A DNA stretch of 64,000 nt, from NCBI GenBank assembly GCA_023393525.1, contig JAEWKZ010000040.1, positions 1-64,000 of the forward strand, in the 5' to 3' direction. Position numbers and translations under genes: made by a program. This document shows, piece by piece, positions 7,334 to 15,872 of the stretch. Within the stretch, counting starts at the first letter, position 1; the number at the start of each line of letters is the position of its first letter. The notes under the pieces are model-generated. The model was not told the DNA's origin. It ran no database searches and was given only the letters and a program-made list of their open reading frames with translations. This DNA is from Pseudomonadota bacterium (GTDB lineage Bacteria > Desulfobacterota > Desulfovibrionia > Desulfovibrionales > Desulfomicrobiaceae).

Positions 7334-10024
7334 ATGAGCGTCAAACACCTGGATCTGTTGTTCAAGCCCAATTCCCTGGCCATCATCGGCGCTTCGCGCG
7401 ATCCCAATTCTGTCAGCGCCATCCTGATGCGCAACCTCATGTCCGGCAAGTTCCTCGGACCTGTCCTTCCCGTTTCCGGGGCCCAGGAGGCCATTTTCGG
7501 CGTGCTGTCCTATGTGGACGTGGCATCCCTGCCGCTTACGCCGGACATGGCCATCATCTGTTCCCCCGCTCACGAAATTCCGGACCGGCTGGTCGAACTT
7601 GCCGACAACGGCACCCATGTGGCCCTGATCATGGATCCCGGTTATGCCCTGCTTGAGGCCAAAGAGCGAGCGTTGATGGATGAAAAAATCCGGACGGTGC
7701 TGCGTGAAAAGGACATGCGCGTGCTCGGACCGGGCAGCCTGGGCATGATCGTCCCGGCCAGCGGGGTCAACGCGAGCCTGTCCCGGGTGGGAGCCAAGGA
7801 AGGACGCATCGCCTTCGTGACCCAGTCCGACAGCCTGTTCGAATCCGTTCTGGACTGGGCCCGCACCAACAACGTCGGCTTTTCCCACTGCATATCCCTG
7901 GGCCGCCAGCTCGATGTCGATTTCAGCTGCGTTCTCGACTACCTCGGTTCCGATCCGGCCACCAAGGCCATCCTCTTGTATGTGGAAAACATTCAGGACG
8001 CACGCCGTTTCATGTCGGCCACCCGGGCCAGCGCCCGCAACAAGCCCATCCTGGTCATCCGTCCGCGCCGCCTGCCCTGCGACCTGCGCGACGCGGCCAG
8101 CGAACTGACCGAACTGGACCAGGACCAGATCTACGACGCCGCCTTCCGCCGCGCCGGCATGGTGCGCGTGGACGACATCGACTCCCTGTTCGAGGGCGCC
8201 CGCACCCTGGCCAATTACAAGCCCCTGCGCGGCAACGGCCTGGCCATCATGACCAACGGACAGAGCATCGGCCTCTTGGCCGCCGACACCCTCATCAACG
8301 GAGGAGGGGAGCTGGCCGCCATCAACGAGGAGACCCAGCTCAAGCTGGAGGAGATCCTGGGACAGGAGCGGTGCTCCGACAACCCCGTGACCCTGCCCTA
8401 CAACGCCACCCCCGACACCTACGCCAGGGTCCTGAGCGTGCTGGTGCGGGCGGCGGATGTGGGTTGCGTGCTGATCCTGCACGTGCCTTTCCAGGGCACG
8501 TCGAGCCTTGAGATCGCCCAGGCCGTGACCCAGGTGGCCAAGACCAGCCGCTGCCTGGTGCTGGCCAACTGGCTGGGCGAGGAAACGGTGCAGGACACCA
8601 AGGAGGTCTTCGAAGAGGCTTCCATCCCGGTCTTCGACCGCCCGGGCAAGGCCATCATGGCCTACCTGCACATGCTGCGCTACAAGCGCACCCAGAAGAT
8701 CCTGATGCAGACCCCCGATTCCCTGCCGGCGGATTTCTTCCCGGACACGGAGCACGCCCTTGAGATCATCAAGGCCGCACTGGCAGAGGACCGCAACCAT
8801 CTCACCGAGGACGAATCCCGCCAGGTCCTGGCCGCCTACGGCGTGCCCGTGGTCGAGACGCGCATCTGCAAATCGGCCATGCAGGCCGTGGAGGCGGCCT
8901 CGGAAATCGGTTTTCCCGTGGCGCTCAAGATCCGCTCCCCGCAGATCACCCAGCCCTTCGACATCGGCGGCATCGCCCTCGACCTGACCACCCCGGACCT
9001 GGTCTTCGAGGCCGCGGCCAACATGTCGGCGCGCGTGCACTCCCAGGTTCCCAACGCCTACATCGAAGGCTTCACCGTCCAGAAAATGGGCCGCAGGCCG
9101 GGGGCGCACGAGCTTTTCATCTCCGTCTTCACGGACATGACCTTCGGCCCGGTGCTGCGTTTCGGACACGGCGGCGTTTCCGCCGGAGTCATCAACGACC
9201 ATTCCGTGACCCTGCCTCCGCTGAACATGGGCCTGGCCAAGGACCTCATTTCCCGCACCCGCATCCACAAGCTGCTGCAGGGCTCCCGGCGTCAGGCCGC
9301 GGCCGACATCGACGACATCTGCCTGGCCCTCATCCAGATCAGCCAGATGGTCATCGACCTGCCCCAGATCACCACCCTGGAGATGAACCCCATTTTCGCC
9401 GACGACCTGGGCGTGCTGGCCCTGGGCGCGCGGATCTGGATTGAGCCCTCGCAGGTCACGGGACCGGAAAGACTGGCCATCCGCCCCTATCCGCGGGAAC
9501 TGGAAGAATGCGTGCGCCTCAAGAACGGCGAGCAGGTCCTGTTGCGACCCATCCGCCCCGAGGATGCCCAGGCCCATCTGGACTTCATTCACAATCTTCC
9601 CGAAGAGGATTTGCGCCTGCGCTTTTTCGGGCTGGTCCAGAATTTCGTTTTGAGCGACATGCCCAAATTCACCCAGATCGACTACGACCGTGAAATGGCC
9701 TTCATCGCCACCCAGAATGTCGATGGTGCGCCCAAAACCCTGGGCGTTGTGCGCACCTCCACCAAGCCGGACAATTCCTCCGCCGAGTTCGCCATCATCA
9801 TCGCTTCCGAGATGAAGGGCTCGGGCCTTGGCTCGGTGCTCTTTGAAAAGATGATCCGCTACTGCAAGGGACGGGGCACTCGCTACCTCGAAGGGCAGAC
9901 CATGCCGCGCAACAAGGGCATGATCGGCCTTGCCAAGCGTTTCGGCCTCTCGATATCCCACAATTACGAAGAGGAACTGGTGGAGATGCGCCTGCCATTG
10001 TGGGAATGGGAGCCCAAATCCTAG
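7334..10024 (+). CDS. Pat-type protein acetyltransferase: acyl-CoA synthetase (NDP-forming)-like domains fused to GNAT
   Basis: This protein of about 896 residues has a CoA-binding Rossmann domain (about 1-130), a succinyl-CoA-ligase-like middle, an ATP-grasp domain (about 480-700) and a C-terminal GNAT acetyltransferase domain (about 715-890). That order matches Pat/PatZ (YfiQ), which acetylates the catalytic lysine of acetyl-CoA synthetase using acetyl-CoA. Its position divergent from acsA makes AcsA the obvious substrate. Several in-frame ATGs lie upstream (7199, 7307). The one at 7334 is chosen because the family usually begins a few residues before the LFKPxSLAIIGAS segment; the ribosome site there is weak, so the start is uncertain. 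An active NDP-forming acyl-CoA synthetase role cannot be excluded. Confidence 0.88.
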   Translation: MSVKHLDLLFKPNSLAIIGASRDPNSVSAILMRNLMSGKFLGPVLPVSGAQEAIFGVLSYVDVASLPLTPDMAIICSPAHEIPDRLVELADNGTHVALIMDPGYALLEAKERALMDEKIRTVLREKDMRVLGPGSLGMIVPASGVNASLSRVGAKEGRIAFVTQSDSLFESVLDWARTNNVGFSHCISLGRQLDVDFSCVLDYLGSDPATKAILLYVENIQDARRFMSATRASARNKPILVIRPRRLPCDLRDAASELTELDQDQIYDAAFRRAGMVRVDDIDSLFEGARTLANYKPLRGNGLAIMTNGQSIGLLAADTLINGGGELAAINEETQLKLEEILGQERCSDNPVTLPYNATPDTYARVLSVLVRAADVGCVLILHVPFQGTSSLEIAQAVTQVAKTSRCLVLANWLGEETVQDTKEVFEEASIPVFDRPGKAIMAYLHMLRYKRTQKILMQTPDSLPADFFPDTEHALEIIKAALAEDRNHLTEDESRQVLAAYGVPVVETRICKSAMQAVEAASEIGFPVALKIRSPQITQPFDIGGIALDLTTPDLVFEAAANMSARVHSQVPNAYIEGFTVQKMGRRPGAHELFISVFTDMTFGPVLRFGHGGVSAGVINDHSVTLPPLNMGLAKDLISRTRIHKLLQGSRRQAAADIDDICLALIQISQMVIDLPQITTLEMNPIFADDLGVLALGARIWIEPSQVTGPERLAIRPYPRELEECVRLKNGEQVLLRPIRPEDAQAHLDFIHNLPEEDLRLRFFGLVQNFVLSDMPKFTQIDYDREMAFIATQNVDGAPKTLGVVRTSTKPDNSSAEFAIIIASEMKGSGLGSVLFEKMIRYCKGRGTRYLEGQTMPRNKGMIGLAKRFGLSISHNYEEELVEMRLPLWEWEPKS

Positions 10025-10082
10025 CCATTTTCCCGTCTGGATAATCCAATCGATTTCCGTTAAACGATTTTCTTCCGATGAC

Positions 10083-10115
10083 GAGCCTGTCCTCGCGTGA
10101 GCGAAGGGCGGGCTC
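10083..10115 (+). other. Stable hairpin between pat and gltA
   Basis: GAGCC..GTCC..CGC, a GTGA loop, then a largely complementary arm ending GGCTC form a GC-rich hairpin about 60 bases after the pat stop and about 58 before the gltA start. There is no T-tract after it, so it may be an mRNA-stabilising or attenuating structure rather than a clean terminator. Confidence 0.45.
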
Positions 10116-10173
10116 GCGGACGTGTTCAAGACTGGTCTTTTTCCTGGCGAGGGGGAAGGTCACAGGAGGATAT

Positions 10174-11460
10174 ATGCAAGAAAAAGATACGGCCACGCTG
10201 ACCATTGACGGCCAGACCTACGAACTGCCGGTGGTGCGTGGCACCGAAGGCGAGGTCGCGGTGGACGTGAGCTGTCTGCGCACCCGCTCCGGGGTCATCA
10301 CCCTGGATCAGGGCTACGCCAATACCGGTTCGTGTTACAGCGCCATCACCTTTGTGGACGGCGAGAAGGGGATTCTGCGGTATCGGGGCTATCCCATTGA
10401 GCAGCTGGCGCGGCAAAGCTCCTTCGTGGAAACGGTCATGCTGCTTGTTTTCGGAGAGCTGCCTACCCGCGAGGAACGGGCCGCGTTCCGCACCATGCTC
10501 GGCGATTCGGCCCTGCTGCACGAAGACCTCATGCACCACTTCGAAGGGTTTCCGCCCAACGGGCACCCCATGGCCATCCTTTCGGCGGTCATCAATTCCT
10601 TGGGCGCCTACAACCCCGACCTGCTCGACATCCAGACCGAGGCGGAGTTCCGCAAGGCCGTGGCCAAGCTGGTCAGCAAGGTGCGCACCATCGCGGCCTT
10701 CAGTTACCGCAAGTCCGCCGGTCTGCCCATCATCTATCCCGATCCCAGCCGCTCCTATTGCGAGAACCTGCTGCACATGATGTTCTCCGTGCCCTACAAG
10801 GAGCACGTGCCCACCCCCGAGGCCCAGAAGGCCCTGTCGCAGTTTTTGCTGGTGCACGCCGACCATGAGCAGAACTGCTCCTGTTCCACGGTGCGCATGG
10901 TCGGATCGAGCGAGGCCAACCTCTTCGCTTCGGTTTCCGCCGGAATTTGCGCCCTGTGGGGGCGGCTGCACGGCGGGGCCAACTCCGCCGTGGTGCAGAT
11001 GCTCGAAGGCATCCGCGACGGGGATTTCACGGTCAAGGATTGCATCGAGAAGGTAAAACGCAAGGAATTCAGACTGATGGGTTTTGGGCACCGGGTCTAC
11101 AAGAACTTCGACCCCCGGGCCAGGGTTTTGAAGGAATGCGCCACAAACCTGCTCAGCACCCTGCACATCACGGACCCGTTCCTGGACATCGCCCAGGAAC
11201 TCGAAGAGATCGCGCTCAAGGACGACTATTTCCTGTCGCGCAAGCTCTATCCCAACGTGGACTTCTATTCCGGACTCATCCTGCGCGCCCTGAACATCCC
11301 GGTGAACATGTTCCCGGTCATGTTCGCCATCGGCCGCCTGCCGGGCTGGATCGCGCACTGGCACGAGCAGCACCTGGAAGAGAACACCCGCATCCACCGC
11401 CCCCGCCAGATCTACGTGGGGCCGAACCAGCGGGACTACATCCCGATGAAGGATCGCTAA
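10174..11460 (+). CDS. gltA: Citrate synthase
   Basis: A 428-residue citrate synthase that condenses acetyl-CoA with oxaloacetate to give citrate. It has the standard bacterial (type II) layout: an N-terminal beta-rich segment, then the large helical domain. The conserved GHRVYKNFDPRA segment near residue 305 carries an active-site histidine. The catalytic aspartate region (DFYSGL) and the GRLPGWIAHW signature are also present. The start is fixed by a strong AGGAGG site eight bases ahead of ATG; an upstream in-frame ATG at 10078 lacks such support. It follows acsA/pat, so the module channels acetate into acetyl-CoA and then into citrate for biosynthesis or the TCA cycle. Confidence 0.96.
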   Translation: MQEKDTATLTIDGQTYELPVVRGTEGEVAVDVSCLRTRSGVITLDQGYANTGSCYSAITFVDGEKGILRYRGYPIEQLARQSSFVETVMLLVFGELPTREERAAFRTMLGDSALLHEDLMHHFEGFPPNGHPMAILSAVINSLGAYNPDLLDIQTEAEFRKAVAKLVSKVRTIAAFSYRKSAGLPIIYPDPSRSYCENLLHMMFSVPYKEHVPTPEAQKALSQFLLVHADHEQNCSCSTVRMVGSSEANLFASVSAGICALWGRLHGGANSAVVQMLEGIRDGDFTVKDCIEKVKRKEFRLMGFGHRVYKNFDPRARVLKECATNLLSTLHITDPFLDIAQELEEIALKDDYFLSRKLYPNVDFYSGLILRALNIPVNMFPVMFAIGRLPGWIAHWHEQHLEENTRIHRPRQIYVGPNQRDYIPMKDR

Positions 11461-11463
11461 TGT

Positions 11464-11494
11464 GAGCAGGGGAGTCGAAAGGCTCCCCCTGCTC
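11464..11494. terminator. Bidirectional terminator between gltA and the EamA gene
   Basis: An 11-base GC-rich stem (GAGCAGGGG.. with ..CCCCTGCTC) lies in the 44-base gap between two convergent genes. T-tracts on either side are short, so efficiency is uncertain. Confidence 0.65.
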
Positions 11495-11504
11495 ATTTGG
11501 AAGA

Positions 11505-12407
11505 TCAGAATTTCTGGGTCATGAGCACGGAGAAGAGGACCACGCAGGCGGCGGCCATCTGAACGAGGTTCATGGTCTCGCCCAGAAAGGCGAAGCCGCA
11601 GCCCACGGCCACCACGGGGATGAGGTTGATGTGCGCCGAGGCCGTGCTCGCGGGCATGCGCGTGATGGCCCAGTTGTAGAGGGAGAAGGCGCCAAGCGTC
11701 ACGCCCGCGCCGAGGAAGACGAGGATCAGGACCAGCTGCGTGTCGAAGGTGCCCGCCGGAACCTCCATCAGATGGCCCAGTCCGGGCGAAAAGAAGATGC
11801 TGCCCGTGACCACCTGCATGACGGTCAGGGTCCAGGCGTCGTAGCGTCTGCCCAGGATGCGGATCAGGATCATGTTCGCGGCCGCGCAGACCATGGCCAG
11901 AAACTCCAGGCTGTTGCCCAGCAGGGGGGACGGGGCCGATTCGGTGGCCTGCCCGGCGAGGGTCAAAACCGTCACTCCGGCCACGGAAAGCAGCAGCCCG
12001 GCGGTGACGCGCGCGCTCATGGGTTCCTTGAGGATCATCCAGGCGGCCACCGCGACCAGAAGCGGCACCGAGGCGGAGATGATTCCGGCCTGGGCCGAGG
12101 TGGTCAGTCCCAGGGCCGACGACTCGAACCAGAAGTACAGACAGGGCTGGAACACGACGGCGGGAAGAAGCAGCTTCCAATCGCCCCGGCGGTACGCGGA
12201 CAGGCTGACCGTACGGTACAGGGGCAGGATGCAGACCAGGGCGATGACCATGCGCAGCCACATCACGCTCCAGGGATGCAGGTCCTCAAGGGCGATGCGC
12301 ATGGTCGAAAAGGAAGCGCCCCAGAGCAGCACCGCGCCAGACACAGCCAGACGCGGCAGCAGGGCGACGGTGCCGGCGGCATTGACGGCAAGGGATTCGG
12401 ATTTCAT
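11505..12407 (-). CDS. EamA/DMT-family transporter
   Basis: A 300-residue membrane protein with about ten hydrophobic helices in two repeated EamA halves, the fold of the drug/metabolite transporter superfamily. These proteins usually export amino acids, metabolites or drugs; the substrate cannot be read from the sequence. The start at 12407 (MKSES) is preferred over an upstream ATG because an AGAGGAA ribosome site sits seven bases before it. It is convergent with gltA and divergent from the arsR/permease unit, and appears monocistronic. Confidence 0.88.
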   Translation of the reverse strand: MKSESLAVNAAGTVALLPRLAVSGAVLLWGASFSTMRIALEDLHPWSVMWLRMVIALVCILPLYRTVSLSAYRRGDWKLLLPAVVFQPCLYFWFESSALGLTTSAQAGIISASVPLLVAVAAWMILKEPMSARVTAGLLLSVAGVTVLTLAGQATESAPSPLLGNSLEFLAMVCAAANMILIRILGRRYDAWTLTVMQVVTGSIFFSPGLGHLMEVPAGTFDTQLVLILVFLGAGVTLGAFSLYNWAITRMPASTASAHINLIPVVAVGCGFAFLGETMNLVQMAAACVVLFSVLMTQKF

Positions 12408-12561
12408 GAACGTTCCTCTAGTCTTGGGACACAACGACTCTCAGGTCGTTTCCGTTTGATGAATGCATGAGCGGGCAAAGCGCGGAAGATACGCACAAGC
12501 CACCGGTCTTGAAAAGTCAAATTTTCCCCTTTTCACCCTTGACTGGCAACACGCCGATTTA

Positions 12562-12587
12562 TATTTGAACATTTGCTCAACTATAAT
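12562..12587 (+). promoter_or_regulatory. ArsR/SmtB-type operator overlapping a -10 box
   Basis: TTGAACA-TT-TGCTCAA (12565-12580) is a 12-2-12-like imperfect palindrome flanked by TAT and TATA, close to the SmtB/ArsR consensus. A perfect TATAAT -10 box follows at 12582-12587, 40 bases before the arsR start. Bound repressor would cover the promoter. Self-repression relieved by metal is the expected behaviour. Confidence 0.7.
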
Positions 12588-12627
12588 TACATAAAGCGCT
12601 CACGCATGAATCGGGAAAGGAGGAAAG

Positions 12628-12987
12628 ATGGTCGATGTCTGTGAAATCCGCTGCATCCATCAGGACAGCGTCAATCGAGCCTTGGCGGGCAGGACCGACG
12701 AGGGCGTGCTGGACGAGGCCGCCGCGCTTCTGGGCGTGATTTCCGATCCGACGCGGCTCAAGATCATGGACGCCCTGCGGCTGGGAGAGCTGTGCGTCTG
12801 CGACCTGGCGGCCGTGCTTTCCATGTCCATATCCGCCGTGTCCCATCAGCTGCGTGTTTTGCGAGCGGCCAGGCTGGTGCGCGGCAGGCGGGCGGGCAAG
12901 GTGATTTTTTACACGATCCATGACGGGCATGTGGAAAAACTCATGGACATGGCTCTGGAACACTGCCGGCAGAGGTGCGGGGAATGA
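12628..12987 (+). CDS. ArsR/SmtB-family metal-sensing repressor
   Basis: A 119-residue winged-helix repressor. The DNA-binding helices are clear (LSMSISAVSHQLRVLRAARLV) and the alpha3 metal box ELCVCDLA is present. The N-terminal CEIRCIH adds two more cysteines, a pattern used by CadC-type sensors of Cd, Pb or Zn. The downstream permease overlaps its stop codon by ATGA, so both form one operon. A matching ArsR-type operator lies about 50 bases upstream. The inducing metal is inferred only from the cysteine layout. Confidence 0.9.
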   Translation: MVDVCEIRCIHQDSVNRALAGRTDEGVLDEAAALLGVISDPTRLKIMDALRLGELCVCDLAAVLSMSISAVSHQLRVLRAARLVRGRRAGKVIFYTIHDGHVEKLMDMALEHCRQRCGE

Positions 12988-14054
12988 ACGAATTTCTGCT
13001 GGCATGCTGGGATATCCTGCTCGATTCGTCGTTCTGGATGCTCTTTGGCTTTTTCATGGCCGGCCTTTTGCGCGCTTTCGTGCCGCCCGATCTGGTGGCC
13101 AGGCATCTGGGCAAGAACCAGTCCGGCAACATCTTCAAGGCCGCGCTCTTCGGCGTGCCCCTGCCCCTGTGCAGTTGCGGGGTCATTCCTGCGGCTGCCG
13201 GACTTCGGCGGCAGGGTGCGGGCAAGGGTGCGACGGCCTCGTTTCTGATCTCCACCCCCGAGACCGGCGTCGATTCCATGGCCGTGAGCTGGGCGCTCCT
13301 CGATCCGCTGATGACGGCGCTGCGGCCCCTGTCCGCCTTCCTGACGGCCATGGTCACCGGATTCTTCATCGACGCGGCGGACAAGGACGACACGTCGGAA
13401 GCCAAACCGCCGTCTTCCCTGCCTCCGCTGGGCGGGGGGCAGGGTTGCGCGTCCGGGTGCTGCTCCTGTCGCGATGAAGCGCCTGGTATCTGGAAACGCT
13501 TTCTCGACGGTCAGCGCTTCGCCTTCGACGACCTGCTGGCGGACATCGCGCCCTGGTTTGGCCTCGGAATCCTGCTGGCCGGAATCATCACCCTGTATCT
13601 GCCCGACGACCTGGGCCGGATGTTGCCGGGCGGGGGACTGACCGCGATGCTGGCCATGCTCGTCGTGGCCCTGCCCATGTACGTCTGCGCCACGGCCAGC
13701 ACGCCCATAGCGGCGGCCCTGGCCCTCAAGGGCTTTTCGCCCGGAGCGCTGCTGGTTTTCCTGCTGGCCGGACCCGCCACCAACGCGGCCACCATGGTCA
13801 TGGTCGGCAGGCTGCTGGGCAAGAAATCCGCCCTGATCTACGTGGGGTCCATCATCGCCGTCACCCTTGCCTGCGCCGTGGCGGCCGACGCCCTCTACCT
13901 TTGGCTTGGATTCGAAGTCCACGGCTGGCTCGACAACGCGGGCTTCGAAGAGGGCGGGATGATCCAGATCCTGTCCGCCCTGGTCATGTTCGCGGTGTTG
14001 CTCCGTTCCGCGCTGAAGCTCGCGACCCGACGGTTCGCGCAACTCTTGTCGTGA
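12984..14054 (+). CDS. SO_0444-like Cu/Zn efflux permease
   Basis: A 356-residue permease of the DUF318/ArsP-like group, here closest to the SO_0444 type tied to copper/zinc efflux. It has about eight to ten membrane helices and the motif PLPLCSCGVIPAA near residue 60. A second conserved patch, ASTPIAAAL followed by GPATNAATM, lies in the second half. Between the halves is a cytoplasmic loop with a cysteine cluster (CASGCCSC) that could bind metal. ATG at 12984 is preferred; it overlaps the arsR stop. A GTG three codons earlier is possible. Its repressor is the ArsR protein just upstream, so it likely exports the sensed metal or metalloid. Confidence 0.85.
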   Translation: MNEFLLACWDILLDSSFWMLFGFFMAGLLRAFVPPDLVARHLGKNQSGNIFKAALFGVPLPLCSCGVIPAAAGLRRQGAGKGATASFLISTPETGVDSMAVSWALLDPLMTALRPLSAFLTAMVTGFFIDAADKDDTSEAKPPSSLPPLGGGQGCASGCCSCRDEAPGIWKRFLDGQRFAFDDLLADIAPWFGLGILLAGIITLYLPDDLGRMLPGGGLTAMLAMLVVALPMYVCATASTPIAAALALKGFSPGALLVFLLAGPATNAATMVMVGRLLGKKSALIYVGSIIAVTLACAVAADALYLWLGFEVHGWLDNAGFEEGGMIQILSALVMFAVLLRSALKLATRRFAQLLS

Positions 14055-14112
14055 CATTCGGCAGCCAGGTTTTCCGTGCAAAAACTCCATTCGGCCGCTT
14101 CGCACGGCGCAT

Positions 14113-14153
14113 GAAAAAATCCCCCGTCCAGGATCTGGGCGGGGGATTTTTTC
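14113..14153. terminator. Strong bidirectional terminator
   Basis: AAAAAATCCCCCG and CGGGGGATTTTTTC form a symmetric stem with A and T tracts on both sides. It lies between the convergent permease and lysA genes and can serve both. Confidence 0.92.
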
Positions 14154-14167
14154 ATGAACAGGCGAGT

Positions 14168-15436
14168 CTATTTTAGTCTGTCGATGCAGGCCAGCCCGTC
14201 CTCTTCCAGGGCCACAAGGTCGTTGTAGACCTCGCGCTTGCGGATGAGCACGTGCTTGTCCCCCTCGACCATGATTTCGGCGGCGCGAGCCCTGGAGTTG
14301 TACTGCGAGGACATGACGAACCCGTAGGCCCCGGCCGAGAAGGCGGCCAGCAGATCGCCCTGGGCGACCTTGGGGAAGGTGCGGTTCTTGGCCAGGAAGT
14401 CGCCGGACTCGCAGATGGGGCCGACCACGTCGGCGGTCATCTCCTCGCCGTTTCCTTCACGCACCGGGGCGATGCGGTGGTAGGAACCGTACAGGGAAGG
14501 GCGGACCAGATCGTTCATGGCCGCGTCGACGATGACGAAGTTCTTGCCCTCGTTGGTCTTGGTGTACTGCACCTCGGTCACCAGGATGCCGGTGTTGCCC
14601 GCGATGACGCGGCCCGGTTCGAGGATGAGGGTCAGGTCGAGATCCTTGAGGGAATCGACCAGCGCCTTGCCGAGCTGCTCGGGGTGGGGCGGCGTTTCCT
14701 CGTTGTAGGTGATGCCGAGGCCACCGCCCAGATCCAGGTATTTGATCGTGATGCCCATCTGCACAAGCTGGCCGTGGAATTCCTTGAGCTTGTCCAGCGC
14801 CTCCATGAAGGGGGAAAGCTGGGTCAGCTGGGATCCGATGTGGCAATCAATGCCCACGGGCTCGACGTTGGGCAGGCTCATGGCCTTGGCGTAGACCTTC
14901 AGGGCGTCGGTCCGGGACAGGCCGAACTTGTTTTCCTTGAGTCCGGTGGACACGTAGGGGTGGGTCTTGGGGTCCACGTCGGGGTTGATGCGCAGGCTCA
15001 CGCGGGCGACCTTGCCGAGGTCGGCGGCCACGGCGTTGATGCGCTCGAGCTCCTGTTCAGACTCCACGTTGAACATGAGGATGTCGGCGAAAAGGGCTTC
15101 CTGGATTTCCACGGTCTTCTTGCCCACGCCCGAGTACACGATTTTCCCCGGGTCCACTCCGGCTCTGAGCGCCCGGAACAGTTCGCCGCCGGAAACGATG
15201 TCCGTGCCCGCGCCTTCCTGGGCCAGAATCTTGAGGAAGCTCAGGTTGGAGTTGGCCTTGACCGAGTAGCAGGTCAGATGGTCGATGCCCTCGAAGGCGG
15301 AATCAAAGGCCTTGAAGTGGCGCTTCAAGGTCGTGGCGGAATAGATGTAGAGCGGAGTGCCGTATTCGTAAACCAGATCGGCCACGGCAATGTCCTCGGC
15401 GTGCAGTTGACCGTTCTTGTATTGAAAATGGTGCAT
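14168..15436 (-). CDS. lysA: Diaminopimelate decarboxylase
   Basis: A 422-residue PLP-dependent enzyme that removes CO2 from meso-diaminopimelate to give L-lysine. It has the alanine-racemase-fold TIM barrel with the PLP lysine in YSVKANSN (near residue 60), GGGLG, an EPGR phosphate motif and the C-terminal CESGD motif. Length is normal. A GAAAGGAGA ribosome site supports the start. It is the last gene of a minus-strand run (TPR protein, mutS, lipoprotein, lysA) and ends at a strong terminator. Confidence 0.96.
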   Translation of the reverse strand: MHHFQYKNGQLHAEDIAVADLVYEYGTPLYIYSATTLKRHFKAFDSAFEGIDHLTCYSVKANSNLSFLKILAQEGAGTDIVSGGELFRALRAGVDPGKIVYSGVGKKTVEIQEALFADILMFNVESEQELERINAVAADLGKVARVSLRINPDVDPKTHPYVSTGLKENKFGLSRTDALKVYAKAMSLPNVEPVGIDCHIGSQLTQLSPFMEALDKLKEFHGQLVQMGITIKYLDLGGGLGITYNEETPPHPEQLGKALVDSLKDLDLTLILEPGRVIAGNTGILVTEVQYTKTNEGKNFVIVDAAMNDLVRPSLYGSYHRIAPVREGNGEEMTADVVGPICESGDFLAKNRTFPKVAQGDLLAAFSAGAYGFVMSSQYNSRARAAEIMVEGDKHVLIRKREVYNDLVALEEDGLACIDRLK

Positions 15437-15455
15437 ATGCGTTCTCCTTTCGGGA

Positions 15456-15872
15456 TTAGGGGGCGGATGGGGTCAGAGTGATGATTTCGGACAGGGCTGG
15501 CGCGATGATCTGGTGCGTGTTGTCCGCCTTGAGGCGGATGCGCAGGGTCTGGCCCGGCAGCGGTTCGCAGATGGTGAAGATGTAGCTGTTCTCCCGCTGG
15601 TACACCGCCGAGTTGTAGGGGTAGTACTTGCGCACGAAGGACGGCGTGAAGGGGCAGGTCGGGCAGCCGTCCTGTTCGATTTCGATCAGGAAATATTCCA
15701 GATTGACCAGGCGTCCGCCCAGCTTGGCGTTGATCAGGATGCAGCCCTGTTCCATGCGGGCTTCCATGTGGTTGATCTGGATCATCTCTTCGCTGACGAT
15801 GGGCTGCGGCCACTCTTTTTTGCCGCAGGCGGCGAGGGCGAGAAAAAGGCACAGGACGAGAAGACGTTTCAT
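15456..15872 (-). CDS. Predicted lipoprotein of unknown function
   Basis: A 138-residue protein not recognised by family. Its N-terminus is a lipoprotein signal: two basic residues, a leucine-rich core, then LALAAC with the lipidated cysteine at 16. It is therefore likely anchored to a membrane facing the periplasm. The mature part is mixed alpha/beta and contains a CPTC pair near residue 72 and another cysteine near 105. It overlaps the mutS stop codon by ATGA and is followed after 19 bases by lysA. The start at 15872 is chosen because the upstream alternative lies inside mutS. The context with lysA suggests nothing specific. Confidence 0.8.
   Translation of the reverse strand: MKRLLVLCLFLALAACGKKEWPQPIVSEEMIQINHMEARMEQGCILINAKLGGRLVNLEYFLIEIEQDGCPTCPFTPSFVRKYYPYNSAVYQRENSYIFTICEPLPGQTLRIRLKADNTHQIIAPALSEIITLTPSAP

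Noticed and set aside
7163..10129. Long open frame extending acsA upstream to 1646 residues
   Set aside because: It is antisense to the pat gene, is His/Gly/Gln-rich like other GC-driven shadow frames, and the acsA ribosome site at 7162 marks the real start.
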